A stretch of 64,000 nt of DNA from JADGRB01 sp963835825. GTDB taxonomy: Bacteria > Myxococcota_A > Polyangia > Fen-1088. Each line of letters starts with the position of its first letter. The stretch's first letter is position 1. The position numbers and the translations under genes are program-made. Positions 36,843 to 46,401 of this stretch are shown piece after piece. The stretch is taken from the NCBI GenBank assembly GCA_963835825.1, contig CAWIGZ010000001.1:2046001-2110000 (forward strand), written 5' to 3'. The notes under the pieces are model-generated. The model saw nothing but the letters and a program-made list of their open reading frames with translations, had not been told where the DNA came from and did not search any database.

Positions 36843-38584
36843 CCCCGGACGCGACGCGCGCGGCCACGCTGGCGCGGCTCGCGTCCGAGTCGTTCGATCT
36901 CCTGGTCGTGGGCGGCGGCGCGACCGGCGCGGCCATCGCCCGCGACGCGGCCCTGCGCGGGCTCACCGTGGCGCTGGTCGACGCCGGCGACTTCGCCGGC
37001 CAGACCTCCAGCCACTCGTCGAAGTTGATCCACGGCGGGCTGCGCTACCTGCAGTACGGCGACCTGCCGCTGGTCTTCGAGGGGCTGCGCGAGCGACGCC
37101 GGCTGATGTCGACGGCGCCGCACCTTTGCCGGCCGATCGAGTTCGTCTTCCCCGGTTACCGCGGCGAGAGCCCCGGCCTCTTCACGCTGGGCGCCGGGAT
37201 CGCGCTCTACAACGCGCTGGCGCTCTGGCGCCCGCCCGCGGCCAGCCGAGGCCTCGACGCGCACGCGCTCTTCGCCCTGTCGCCCTTTCTGCGCAGCGCC
37301 GGGCTGGAAGGCGCGCAGGTCTACGTCGACTGCCAGACCGACGACGCCCGGCTGGTGCTGGAGAACGTCCTCGACGCCGAGGCAGCCGGCGCCGCGGCGG
37401 CCAACCATCTCGCCGTCGAGCGGATCGCCCGCGATCGCCGCGGCCGCGCCCGGGGCGCGGTGGTGGTCGACGGCGAGACCGGCGCGCGCTTCGAGATCCA
37501 GGCCCGCCTCGTCGTCAGCGCGACCGGCCCCTTCACCGACGGCTTCCTCACCGGCGGGCGGCGCCTGCGCCCCACGCTGGGCGTGCACCTGGTGTTCGAT
37601 GCCGCGCGCGTCCCGCACGGTGGCCGCGCCCTCGTGCTCCGCACGCCGCAGGACAACCGGCTCTACTTCGTCCTGCCCGCCGGGCCGCGCACGATCGTCG
37701 GGACGACCGACACCGACTTCACGCCTGCCGTCTCGCGCGAGCGCGGGCCCCGGGTCGGAGACGAGATTCGCGCCAGCGGCGCCGACGTCGCCTATCTGCT
37801 GGCCGCCGCTCGTCACGCGTTCCCCGCGCTCGGGCTCGGGCCCGACGACGTCGTGTCCACCTACGCCGGCCTGCGGCCACTTCTGGCCGGCGACGCGCAC
37901 ACGCCGTCGGAGGCCTCCCGGGAGCACGAGATCTCCCGCACCATCGACGGAATCGTCGTCGTCGCCGGCGGCAAGCTGACCACGCTGCGCCGGATGGCGG
38001 AGGAGGCCGTCGACCTGGTCGTCGAGACCCTGCGGGCCGCCGGCGTCGAACGAGCCATCGCCCCCTGCGCGACGGCCACCCGGCCGCTCCCCGGCGCGGG
38101 GCCGCTGCCCGACGCCCTGGCCGCGCCGGAGCTCCCCTCCGACGTGCGGACGCGCCTCGGCGGCGCCTACGGCATCCACGCGGACCGGGTCCTGGAGATC
38201 GCCGCCAAATCGCCCACCCTCGGCCAGCGGATCGATCCCGCCCTCCCCTATCTCTGGGCCGAGCTCGTCCACGCCGCCCGCCACGAGCGCGCTCACGCGC
38301 TCACCGATCTCCTCATCCGCCGGGTTCCCCTCTTTCGCGACGCCGCCGATCAAGGGCTGGGCGTGGCTCCGCAGGCGGCGGCATTGGCCGCCGGCGAGCT
38401 TGGATGGGACGACGCGCGCCGAGGACGCGAGCTCGCCGGCTACCGCGACGCCGTCGCCGTCTCCCGTCGCTGGCGCCAGGAGATCGTCAGAGAACCGTCT
38501 TCACGCCGTCGATGGCCCGCAGTTTCGCGCGAAGGTCATACGCCTCGATGGCGCTGCCCACCCGCACCTCCAGCCGGTGGCTGA
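36839..38584 (+). CDS. glpD: Glycerol-3-phosphate dehydrogenase, FAD-dependent
   Basis: 581 residues. The FAD-binding site is LLVVGGGATGAAIARDAALR, and the conserved SSHSSKLIHGGLRYLQYGD follows. The second family block is TIVGTTDTDFTPAV with STYAGLRPLL and VVAGGKLTTLRRMAEEAV. It oxidises glycerol-3-phosphate to dihydroxyacetone phosphate at the inner membrane and passes electrons to quinone. The catalytic region ends near WRQEIV, but the frame runs 98 bases into the convergent DUF493 gene with an Arg/Pro-rich tail, which may not be structured. It is coupled to aspS by a four-base overlap, an unusual pairing. Confidence 0.88.
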   Translation: MTPDATRAATLARLASESFDLLVVGGGATGAAIARDAALRGLTVALVDAGDFAGQTSSHSSKLIHGGLRYLQYGDLPLVFEGLRERRRLMSTAPHLCRPIEFVFPGYRGESPGLFTLGAGIALYNALALWRPPAASRGLDAHALFALSPFLRSAGLEGAQVYVDCQTDDARLVLENVLDAEAAGAAAANHLAVERIARDRRGRARGAVVVDGETGARFEIQARLVVSATGPFTDGFLTGGRRLRPTLGVHLVFDAARVPHGGRALVLRTPQDNRLYFVLPAGPRTIVGTTDTDFTPAVSRERGPRVGDEIRASGADVAYLLAAARHAFPALGLGPDDVVSTYAGLRPLLAGDAHTPSEASREHEISRTIDGIVVVAGGKLTTLRRMAEEAVDLVVETLRAAGVERAIAPCATATRPLPGAGPLPDALAAPELPSDVRTRLGGAYGIHADRVLEIAAKSPTLGQRIDPALPYLWAELVHAARHERAHALTDLLIRRVPLFRDAADQGLGVAPQAAALAAGELGWDDARRGRELAGYRDAVAVSRRWRQEIVREPSSRRRWPAVSREGHTPRWRCPPAPPAGG

Positions 38585-38801
38585 CGTACTTGCCGCCCGA
38601 CGAGGCCTGGCGCTCGTGCGACTTCAGCTCGCGCCCGTCGGCGGTGACGGCCGCCAGCAACGCGTCGGCGACCGCCTGCTCGTTGCGGGCGATGACCGCC
38701 AGCGGAAAATCGCCGGGGAAGGCGTAGCAGGCCTCGATCATCTCGAGGTCCTGCTGCCGCTCCTGCTCGGGCGACGTCTCCGGGCGGTGACCGTCCGTCA
38801 A
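38487..38801 (-). CDS. DUF493 (YbeD-like) protein
   Basis: 104 residues if the TTG at 38801 is the start. It overlaps the stop of the upstream gene as TTGA, and no other start in the frame suits the family length of about 90. Core features are YAFPGDFPLAVIARNEQA, GGKYVSHRLEVRVGSAIE and KLRAIDGVKTVL. In E. coli YbeD sits near lipoate metabolism genes, but the function is unproved. The 3' end is overlapped for 98 bases by the glpD frame. Confidence 0.75.
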   Translation of the reverse strand: MTDGHRPETSPEQERQQDLEMIEACYAFPGDFPLAVIARNEQAVADALLAAVTADGRELKSHERQASSGGKYVSHRLEVRVGSAIEAYDLRAKLRAIDGVKTVL

Positions 38802-39874
38802 TTGACGTCGCTCGTGACGTTGCTCGCGACCTTCGGGCGCGCCGTGGTGCGCTGGAGATCGGCGGCGGCGCGAGCCCGTCCGTACGGCAGCGGCTTGTCG
38901 GTGCGCAGGACCTGCACCGGCAGGATCACCCGCATCGACTCGGGCAACGGCTCGAAGAACCAGGTCGACACCACGTCGGACATGCACTGCTCGACCGGAC
39001 AGTCGGCGCCGTAGGTCGAACGGGCGATCCAGTGATCGCGCATCTCCCCCTCGCGCGACAGCGACACCCCCACGCCGACGTACCCCGAGTGCTGGCAGGA
39101 GATCGGCAGGACGTCGAAGCACTGGTGGAGCGAGCGTGCCTGCGTCTGGGCCTCGGCCCGCAGCGCCTTTTCGATCTCCCAGGGGGTGGCCCGCGCGGAG
39201 ATGGCCGACTTCATGTCGGCGTCGCCGATCTGCGCGCCGACCGGGACCGCGCAGAAGATGCTGGCCAGCGCGGTCAGCTCGAGCGGCAGGAGCGCGCGGC
39301 GGGCAAAGCGCCGGATGAAACCGGCTGGAACCGCGGGAGCTGGACCGACGTCGGCGAAGGCGCGAACGACGAAGGTCGCCGGGCCGAAGACCACCTCGGC
39401 GCGCATCCCGATCTCGAGCGGCAGGTCGGTCCCCCGCTCGCCGCGCGCCAGAGCCTCGACGGCCATCGGCGCCCGGTCGCCGTCGATGCGGCCGGTGAAG
39501 CCAGGGACGATCGCCAGCCGGTAACCGGCGCGCGTGCGGCGGACCAGCGGGAGCGCCAGCGCCGAGAACGCGTCATCGTCGATGGCCGCTCCGATGTTGT
39601 AGGAGCGGGCGCGGTGCGCGGCCCGCGCCGCAGCCAGGGTCGCTGCGCCCAGGCAGACCGCCGCCCACAGACCGAAGTAGGTCGGGATGAAGAGCACCCG
39701 GTGCGCCGCCAGCATCGCCACGGCGACGAGCGCCGCGGCGGCCGACGACATGAGGGCCACCAGGCCGAACGCCGCGAGCGCGTTGCGCCACTCGCTGCGC
39801 TTGGACAGGCGCCGCACCGAAACCACCTCACCGTTGATGAGATACGCGATCTCGATCGACTGGGACTGCTTCAC
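38798..39874 (-). CDS. AgmX/PglI-like envelope protein
   Basis: 358 residues. Two membrane segments lie near residues 33-60 and 64-82, and a third hydrophobic stretch near 196-212 (LELTALASIFCAVPVGAQIG) precedes the C-terminal part. The C-terminal domain reads GVGVSLSREGEMRDHWIARS, CPVEQCMSDVVSTWFFEPLP and VILPVQVL. This is the TonB-like/AgmX-PglI C-terminal pattern common in myxobacteria, with a conserved Cys pair. Such domains are associated with motility or trans-envelope machines, and a link to the ExbB/ExbD triple elsewhere in the window is only a guess. The DUF493 gene overlaps its stop. Confidence 0.65.
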   Translation of the reverse strand: MKQSQSIEIAYLINGEVVSVRRLSKRSEWRNALAAFGLVALMSSAAAALVAVAMLAAHRVLFIPTYFGLWAAVCLGAATLAAARAAHRARSYNIGAAIDDDAFSALALPLVRRTRAGYRLAIVPGFTGRIDGDRAPMAVEALARGERGTDLPLEIGMRAEVVFGPATFVVRAFADVGPAPAVPAGFIRRFARRALLPLELTALASIFCAVPVGAQIGDADMKSAISARATPWEIEKALRAEAQTQARSLHQCFDVLPISCQHSGYVGVGVSLSREGEMRDHWIARSTYGADCPVEQCMSDVVSTWFFEPLPESMRVILPVQVLRTDKPLPYGRARAAADLQRTTARPKVASNVTSDVN

Positions 39875-40014
39875 GGCTGACCTCGGGGCCCAAGCATACC
39901 AGCCCCGCTCGAGATCGAGGAGGACGGATTAACGCCAGGACGAGCGGCGCGGATACGCATGCAAAACATCTTTCGCACCCCGGTCCCCGCCTGCCCGACT
40001 GCGTACGTTCCGTC

Positions 40015-40034
40015 CCGTGACGCCCCCGTCACGG
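40015..40034. promoter_or_regulatory. Inverted repeat, possible operator
   Basis: CCGTGACG CCCC CGTCACGG is a perfect 8-bp dyad with a 4-base spacer. It lies about 135 bases upstream of the small-gene promoter and 140 bases from the divergent AgmX-like gene, so it could serve either gene. Confidence 0.4.
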
Positions 40035-40168
40035 CTGTTCGTCGGGAAAAGCACGGTTCTCGCGGCTTCCAGCACCGAAAAACCACTTCGCGTGGTGCGT
40101 AACCGGCTTCGCGCCAGACTCTTGTTTCGTGGAAAACTAGCTAATCTTTTCAATACGTTACCACGCAA

Positions 40169-40197
40169 TTGAATCTGGCATGTCCCGTGCTAAGAAT
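40169..40197 (+). promoter_or_regulatory. Sigma-70-like promoter of the small-protein gene
   Basis: TTGAAT (40169-40174), 16 bases, then TAAGAAT (40191-40197). The -10 form resembles the TAAGAT of the exb promoter. A GGGAGGAGG ribosome site (40211-40219) and the ATG at 40229 follow. Confidence 0.5.
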
Positions 40198-40228
40198 CGC
40201 CGCGTCCTTCTGGGAGGAGGGGTTCCAA

Positions 40229-40450
40229 ATGGCACAGGCCGTAACGCAAACGACACCCGTCACCGACATTAAAACGCAGGCAGCCGCCATAATTCCGGCC
40301 GCCCCAGCTCCGAACCGAGAGAAAGCGCTGCAAATTCTCTCGAAATCCATCTACAAGGAGCTTCGCGAAAACGGCTACGAGCCGAAGCAGATTGTGGCGC
40401 TCGCGAGCGAGATCATCAGCCTGGTTACAACGGACCTCGATCTGGACTAA
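40229..40450 (+). CDS. Small conserved-looking protein of unknown function, monocistronic
   Basis: 73 residues. ATG 40229 is chosen for the strong GGGAGGAGG nine bases upstream; a TTG at 40169 in the same frame coincides with the promoter -35 and is rejected. The first 27 residues are Ala/Thr/Pro-rich and probably flexible. The rest is two predicted amphipathic helices: EKALQILSKSIYKELRENGY, then EPKQIVALASEIISLVTTDL, ending in an acidic DLD. Base composition is much lower in GC than the neighbours, with AT-ending codons. It has its own promoter and a textbook terminator, so it should be an abundant transcript. No function can be given; an adaptor or regulator binding a partner is a guess. 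Confidence 0.7.
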   Translation: MAQAVTQTTPVTDIKTQAAAIIPAAPAPNREKALQILSKSIYKELRENGYEPKQIVALASEIISLVTTDLDLD

Positions 40451-40486
40451 TTTTCTAGCTTTTCCGTAGTTGTTCTAGCATTCTTC

Positions 40487-40515
40487 GCGCGCCCCGCCCG
40501 GGCGCGCTTTTTTTT
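40487..40515 (+). terminator. Rho-independent terminator
   Basis: An 8-bp stem GCGCGCCC/GGGCGCGC with a 5-base loop is followed directly by eight T residues. It is the clearest intrinsic terminator in the window, placed 36 bases after the small-protein gene and just ahead of pgk. Confidence 0.9.
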
Positions 40516-40556
40516 GTGCCAAGCATCCCGGCGGCTGGGAAACGAGAGCTTTCGCG

Positions 40557-41745
<1,189 letters not shown>

Positions 41746-41767
41746 AAGCAGGCTAGAAAAGGATCCT

Positions 41768-42535
41768 ATGGCGCGGACGCGGCGGGCATTTTTTTGCGGC
41801 AACTGGAAGCTGAACGGCTCGATGGCCGAGTCGTTGGCGCTGGCCACCGAGGTGCGCAACGGCGTGGCGTCGGTGCGCGACGTCGACGTCGCCGTGGCCC
41901 CCAGCTTCACCGCGCTGCATGCGGTGGCCAAGCGGCTGGAGGACGGCCCGGTCATGGTGGCGGCCCAGGACTGCTTCTGGGAGGACAAGGGCGCGTTCAC
42001 CGGCGAGGTGGCCCCGTCGCAGCTCGCCGACGCCGGGTGCAAGCTGGTCATCGTCGGTCACTCGGAGCGGCGACAGCTGTTCGGCGAGCTGGACGCGGCG
42101 GTCAACCTCAAGGCGCGCGCGGCGCTGCGCGCCGGGCTGACGCCCATCATCTGCATCGGCGAGACTCTGGCCGAGCGCGACGCCGGCGAGACGCTCGGCC
42201 GCATCCAGGCCCAGCTCGACGGCGCCCTGGCCGACATGACCGACGGCGAGCTGGAGCGGATCGTGATCGCCTACGAGCCGGTCTGGGCCATCGGCACCGG
42301 GCGCAACGCGACGCCGGCCCAGGCGCAGGAGGTGCACCAATTCATTCGATCGCGCCTGGCCACGCGCGCGCCCGCGCTGGCGCCCAAGGTGCGCATCCTG
42401 TATGGGGGCAGCGTCAAGGCCGACAACGTCCGCGCGCTCATGGCCGAGGCGGACGTCGACGGCGGTCTGGTCGGCGGCGCGTCGCTGTCGGCCGAATCAT
42501 TCATTCGTCTCGTGAAAGAGGGCTCCGCGTCATGA
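41768..42535 (+). CDS. tpiA: Triosephosphate isomerase
   Basis: 255 residues. All signatures are present: FFCGNWKLNGS with Asn and Lys of the active site, IVGHSERRQLFGE with the electrophilic His, AYEPVWAIGTGRNATPAQAQ with the catalytic Glu, and LYGGSVKADN for phosphate binding. It interconverts dihydroxyacetone phosphate and glyceraldehyde-3-phosphate in the cytoplasm. It lies 22 bases after pgk, and its stop overlaps the secG start (ATGA). Confidence 0.96.
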   Translation: MARTRRAFFCGNWKLNGSMAESLALATEVRNGVASVRDVDVAVAPSFTALHAVAKRLEDGPVMVAAQDCFWEDKGAFTGEVAPSQLADAGCKLVIVGHSERRQLFGELDAAVNLKARAALRAGLTPIICIGETLAERDAGETLGRIQAQLDGALADMTDGELERIVIAYEPVWAIGTGRNATPAQAQEVHQFIRSRLATRAPALAPKVRILYGGSVKADNVRALMAEADVDGGLVGGASLSAESFIRLVKEGSAS

Positions 42536-43137
42536 TCACGTTTCTGACTGTCCTGCACATCGTCGTCTGCCTGTTCCTGGTCCTGGTCGTGCTGCTGCAA
42601 GCCGGAAAGGGCGGCGGCATGGGGATCGCGTTCGGCGGCGGCGGTGGCAGCCAAACCGTCTTCGGCTCCTCGGGCGCGGGAAACTTCCTGACCCGTCTCA
42701 CCTCGATCACCGCGTTTCTCTTCCTGCTGACGTCGCTGGGGCTGGCGCACTTCTCCAGCCAGCAGGATTCGCGCCGGCTGCAGCGGCTGGCGGAGCGCAA
42801 ATCGGCCGAGAAGAAGGCCGACGACGCGCGGGCCGAGAAGCTGAAGGCCGACCTCGAGAAGGCGCGCCAGAGCGTTCAGAAGACGACCGGCGGCGCCGCG
42901 GCCGGGGCGGCTACGCCCGCTGCACCCGCGCCAAGCGAGCCGACCGCCCCGGCGGCGCCGGCCATGGGCGAAGCCAAGCCGTCCGCCAAGGCCAAGCCCC
43001 AGACCAAGGCCGACGGCAAGACCACGGACAAGCCGGCCGCCACGACCCACAAGCGCAAGCATGCCGCTCCGGCCGATGGCCAGCCCGCCTCCGCCGCCCC
43101 GACCAAGCCGGCCGAGCCGGTGCCCGCCACCCCCTAG
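42532..43137 (+). CDS. secG: Preprotein translocase subunit SecG with long C-terminal tail
   Basis: 201 residues. The two SecG membrane helices are VVCLFLVLVVLLQAGKGGGM and TSITAFLFLLTSLGLAHF, with the conserved GGGSQTVFG between them. SecG assists SecYE during protein export. Most SecG proteins end soon after the second helix. Here about 125 more residues follow: a charged coil (RKSAEKKADDARAEKLKADL), then a Lys/Ala/Pro-rich stretch, probably disordered. It is translationally coupled to tpiA, with dapF 14 bases downstream. Confidence 0.9.
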   Translation: MITFLTVLHIVVCLFLVLVVLLQAGKGGGMGIAFGGGGGSQTVFGSSGAGNFLTRLTSITAFLFLLTSLGLAHFSSQQDSRRLQRLAERKSAEKKADDARAEKLKADLEKARQSVQKTTGGAAAGAATPAAPAPSEPTAPAAPAMGEAKPSAKAKPQTKADGKTTDKPAATTHKRKHAAPADGQPASAAPTKPAEPVPATP

Positions 43138-43151
43138 GCTACCCGGCGGGC

Positions 43152-44033
<882 letters not shown>

Positions 44034-44056
44034 ACGTCTTTAGGTCGCCCGCGGCG

Positions 44057-45151
44057 TCAGAACAGCGTCCCCTGCGGGCGGCTGGGCGGCGGCAGCCCCA
44101 GGTGCTCGTAGGCGCGGCGGGTGATCTGGCGGCCACGCGGCGTGCGGATGAGGAAACCCTCCTGGATCAGGTAGGGCTCGTAGACGAACTCCAGCGTGTC
44201 GCGATCCTCGGCCAGCGACGCGGCCAGCGAATCGATGCCGACCGGGCCACCGTCGAAGCGCTTGACGATCGTCGAGAGGATCCGGCGATCGCCGGCGTCG
44301 AGGCCGGCGGCGTCGACCTCCAGGCGGCCCAGCGCGTACTCGGCGAGGTCGCGGGTGACGCGTCCGTCGCCGCGCACGTCGGCGAAGTCGCGGATCCGGC
44401 GCAAGAGGCGGTTGGCGATGCGGGGCGTCCCGCGCGCGCGCCGGCCGATCTCCTCGGCGCCGGCGTCGTCGATGGGGATCTCCAGCAGACGCGCCGAGCG
44501 GCGCACGATGGTGGTCAGCTCCTCGGCCGAATAAAAGGCGAAGGTCTCGACGATCCCGAAGCGCGACAGCAACGGCGAGCCGAGCTGTCCGGTGCGGGTG
44601 GTGGCCCCGACCAGCGTGAAACGCTCGATGGGCAGCGGGATGGCACGGGCGCCGGCGCCGGTGCCGGTGACCAGCTCGATCCGGAAGTCCTCCATCGCCG
44701 GGTAGAGCGACTCCTCGATCACCGGCTGCAGGCGGTGGATCTCGTCGATGAAGAGCACGTCGCCGCGGCCGAGCGAGGTCAGGATGCCGGCCAGGTCGCC
44801 CTTGCGCTCCAGCGCCGGCCCGGACGTCACGCGCACCTCGGAGCCCATCTCGCGCGCCAAGAGATAGGCGAGCGTCGTCTTGCCGAGACCGGGCGGGCCG
44901 GAGAGCAGCACGTGATCGAGGGCGTCGCCCCGCTTGCGGGCCGCCTGAACGTAGACGGCCAGGTTGTCGGCGACCTTCTTCTGTCCGACGAACTCGGCGA
45001 AGCTGCGCGGCCGCAGCGCCGCGTCGTCGTCGAGCTCGCGCCCGCTCGCCCCCGCCCCGGCCGAGAGCACGCGCGGCTCCGCCACTCGGTCGCCGGGCTC
45101 GTCCGTTGGGCCGAGCTGGCCCGTCTCGTCCTCGTGCCGTTTGCGCGCCAC
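44057..45151 (-). CDS. ruvB: Holliday junction branch-migration ATPase RuvB
   Basis: 364 residues. The Walker A motif is SGPPGLGKTTLAYLLAREMG and Walker B is DVLFIDEIHRL. Sensor 1 is LVGATTRTGQL and the arginine finger region is PLLSRFGIV. The C-terminal winged helix ends PRGRQITRRAYEHLGL. There is an N-terminal extension of about 40 residues before LRPRSFAEFVGQKKV. It drives branch migration with RuvA. The start lies three bases after the ruvA stop. Confidence 0.96.
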   Translation of the reverse strand: MARKRHEDETGQLGPTDEPGDRVAEPRVLSAGAGASGRELDDDAALRPRSFAEFVGQKKVADNLAVYVQAARKRGDALDHVLLSGPPGLGKTTLAYLLAREMGSEVRVTSGPALERKGDLAGILTSLGRGDVLFIDEIHRLQPVIEESLYPAMEDFRIELVTGTGAGARAIPLPIERFTLVGATTRTGQLGSPLLSRFGIVETFAFYSAEELTTIVRRSARLLEIPIDDAGAEEIGRRARGTPRIANRLLRRIRDFADVRGDGRVTRDLAEYALGRLEVDAAGLDAGDRRILSTIVKRFDGGPVGIDSLAASLAEDRDTLEFVYEPYLIQEGFLIRTPRGRQITRRAYEHLGLPPPSRPQGTLF

Positions 45152-45154
45152 TCT

Positions 45155-45766
45155 CTATTGCCTCCGCAGCGCGCCCAGCGCCTCGCGCACCAGATCGGTG
45201 ACCGGGCGCGCCGGATCGAGGCGCTCGAGCAACGGCTCGATCTCGCCCGGCTTGTACCCGAGCTGCACCAGCGCGCCGTAGACGTCGCCGAGCGGGCCGC
45301 TCGGAGGCTCGCCGCGCGCCGGCGCCGGCGCGCCGACCACGCCCTTGCCCACCGGCAGGGTCAGGATCTTCTCGCGCAACTCCAGCGCCAGCCGCTCGGC
45401 GGTCTTGCGCCCCACCCCTTTGACCTGCGTCAGCCGGCCCACGTCACCGGTGGCGATGGCGCGCACCAGCTCGCGCGACTCGATGCCGGCCAGGATCGCC
45501 AGCGCCACGCGCGGCCCGACCCCCTGCACGCTGATGAGCGTCTGGAAGAGCCCGCGCTCAGCCACGTCGGCGAAGCCGTAGAGGCGCAGCGGCTCGTCCT
45601 TGACGAAGTGGGTGTGGACGTAGAGCCGCGTCTCGCCGCGCGGCCCCACCGCCAGCGCGGCCGCCGTCGAGGCGCTCACCAGCACCTGATAACCGACGCC
45701 CGCCACGTCGACGACGGCGGACTCCCCGTCGTTCTCCAGCAGCTCGCCGCGGAGGAACGCGATCAT
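45155..45766 (-). CDS. ruvA: Holliday junction DNA helicase subunit RuvA
   Basis: 203 residues. The N-terminal OB fold starts IAFLRGELLENDGESAVVDV. Helix-hairpin-helix motifs are FQTLISVQGVGPRVALAILA and VGRLTQVKGVGRKTAERLAL. A short linker and the C-terminal domain (YGALVQLGYKPGEIEPLLER) that contacts RuvB complete it. The ATG overlaps the ruvC stop (ATGA). Confidence 0.95.
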   Translation of the reverse strand: MIAFLRGELLENDGESAVVDVAGVGYQVLVSASTAAALAVGPRGETRLYVHTHFVKDEPLRLYGFADVAERGLFQTLISVQGVGPRVALAILAGIESRELVRAIATGDVGRLTQVKGVGRKTAERLALELREKILTLPVGKGVVGAPAPARGEPPSGPLGDVYGALVQLGYKPGEIEPLLERLDPARPVTDLVREALGALRRQ

Positions 45767-46291
45767 CGCCCACCTCGCAGGACGCGGGGGCGGCGCTCGG
45801 GCGGCAGGCTTCGGGCGTGACAGATGGCGATGGCCAGCGCATCGGCGGCGTCGGGCTCCGGGCGTGCGGCGCAGCGACAGCAGCGCCCGCACCAGAAAGC
45901 CGATCTGCTCCTTGGTCGCGCGCCCGTGGCCGACGACCGACTTCTTGACCGTCGCCGGCGGATAGCCGGTCACCGTCAGCCCGTGCTCGGCGGCGATGAA
46001 CAGCGCCACGCCGCGCGCCTCGCCGAGCGCCAGCGTCGACTGCACGTTGACGCCGAAGAACGCCTCCTCCATCGCCACGACGTCGGGGCGCACCTCTTCG
46101 ATGAGCTCGCGCAGCCCGCGCCCGATCTCGCCGAGGCGCACGGCGCGCGGATCGCGCGGGGGCGCCGAGATGACGCCGCACTCGACGTAGGCGACCGTCG
46201 CGCCGCCCCGGGCGCACTCCACGACGCCATATCCGAGCCGCAGCGATCCGGGATCGATGCCGAGGATGCGGACCGCGGCGCGCTCAGACAC
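45763..46291 (-). CDS. ruvC: Crossover junction endodeoxyribonuclease RuvC (one frameshift)
   Basis: About 175 residues from the GTG at 46291 (VSERAAVRILGIDPGSLR). Catalytic acids are seen in LGIDPGS, VVAMEEAFFG and, after correction, TPEPDAADALAIAICHA. The correction is one extra G after ACGCCC near 45858-45861; without it the last catalytic Asp and the C-terminus are lost. The corrected frame ends exactly at the ruvA start, which strongly supports it. RuvC cuts Holliday junctions in the RuvABC complex. Confidence 0.9.
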
Positions 46292-46322
46292 CCGCGGCGC
46301 GCCCCGTCCCCGGATCGCCGAA

Positions 46323-46394
46323 CGCGGGAACCCTGGGAGGGTTCCCGCACTCTCCCGCGATGGACTCCGCCGGGCCAAGCCCGGCTCCGTCCGC
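46323..46394 (+). repeat. Two-hairpin intergenic element R2
   Basis: CGCGGGAACCCT GGG AGGGTTCCCGC is followed by TCCCGCGATGGACT, a second hairpin GCCGGGC CAA GCCCGGC, and TCCGTCCGCG. The order and flanks match the element at 7536-7602 in the opposite orientation. It separates yebC from ruvC. Confidence 0.65.
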
Positions 46395-46401
46395 GCGTTT
46401 C

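Larger units (their letters stand above)
39875..40228. other. Low-GC intergenic region upstream of the small-protein gene
   Basis: About 350 bases, clearly less GC-rich than both sides toward its right end. It holds an inverted repeat (40015-40034), short TTCGCG-containing repeats near 40087-40115 and a promoter (40169-40197). I see no gene in it. Confidence 0.5.

Noticed and set aside
40169..40228. TTG start giving a longer small protein
   Set aside because: The TTG forms the promoter -35 hexamer, while ATG 40229 has a strong ribosome site at proper spacing.
44102..45820. Long plus-strand frame opposite ruvB and ruvA
   Set aside because: Both opposite-strand genes are unmistakable; the plus frame has no recognisable protein features.
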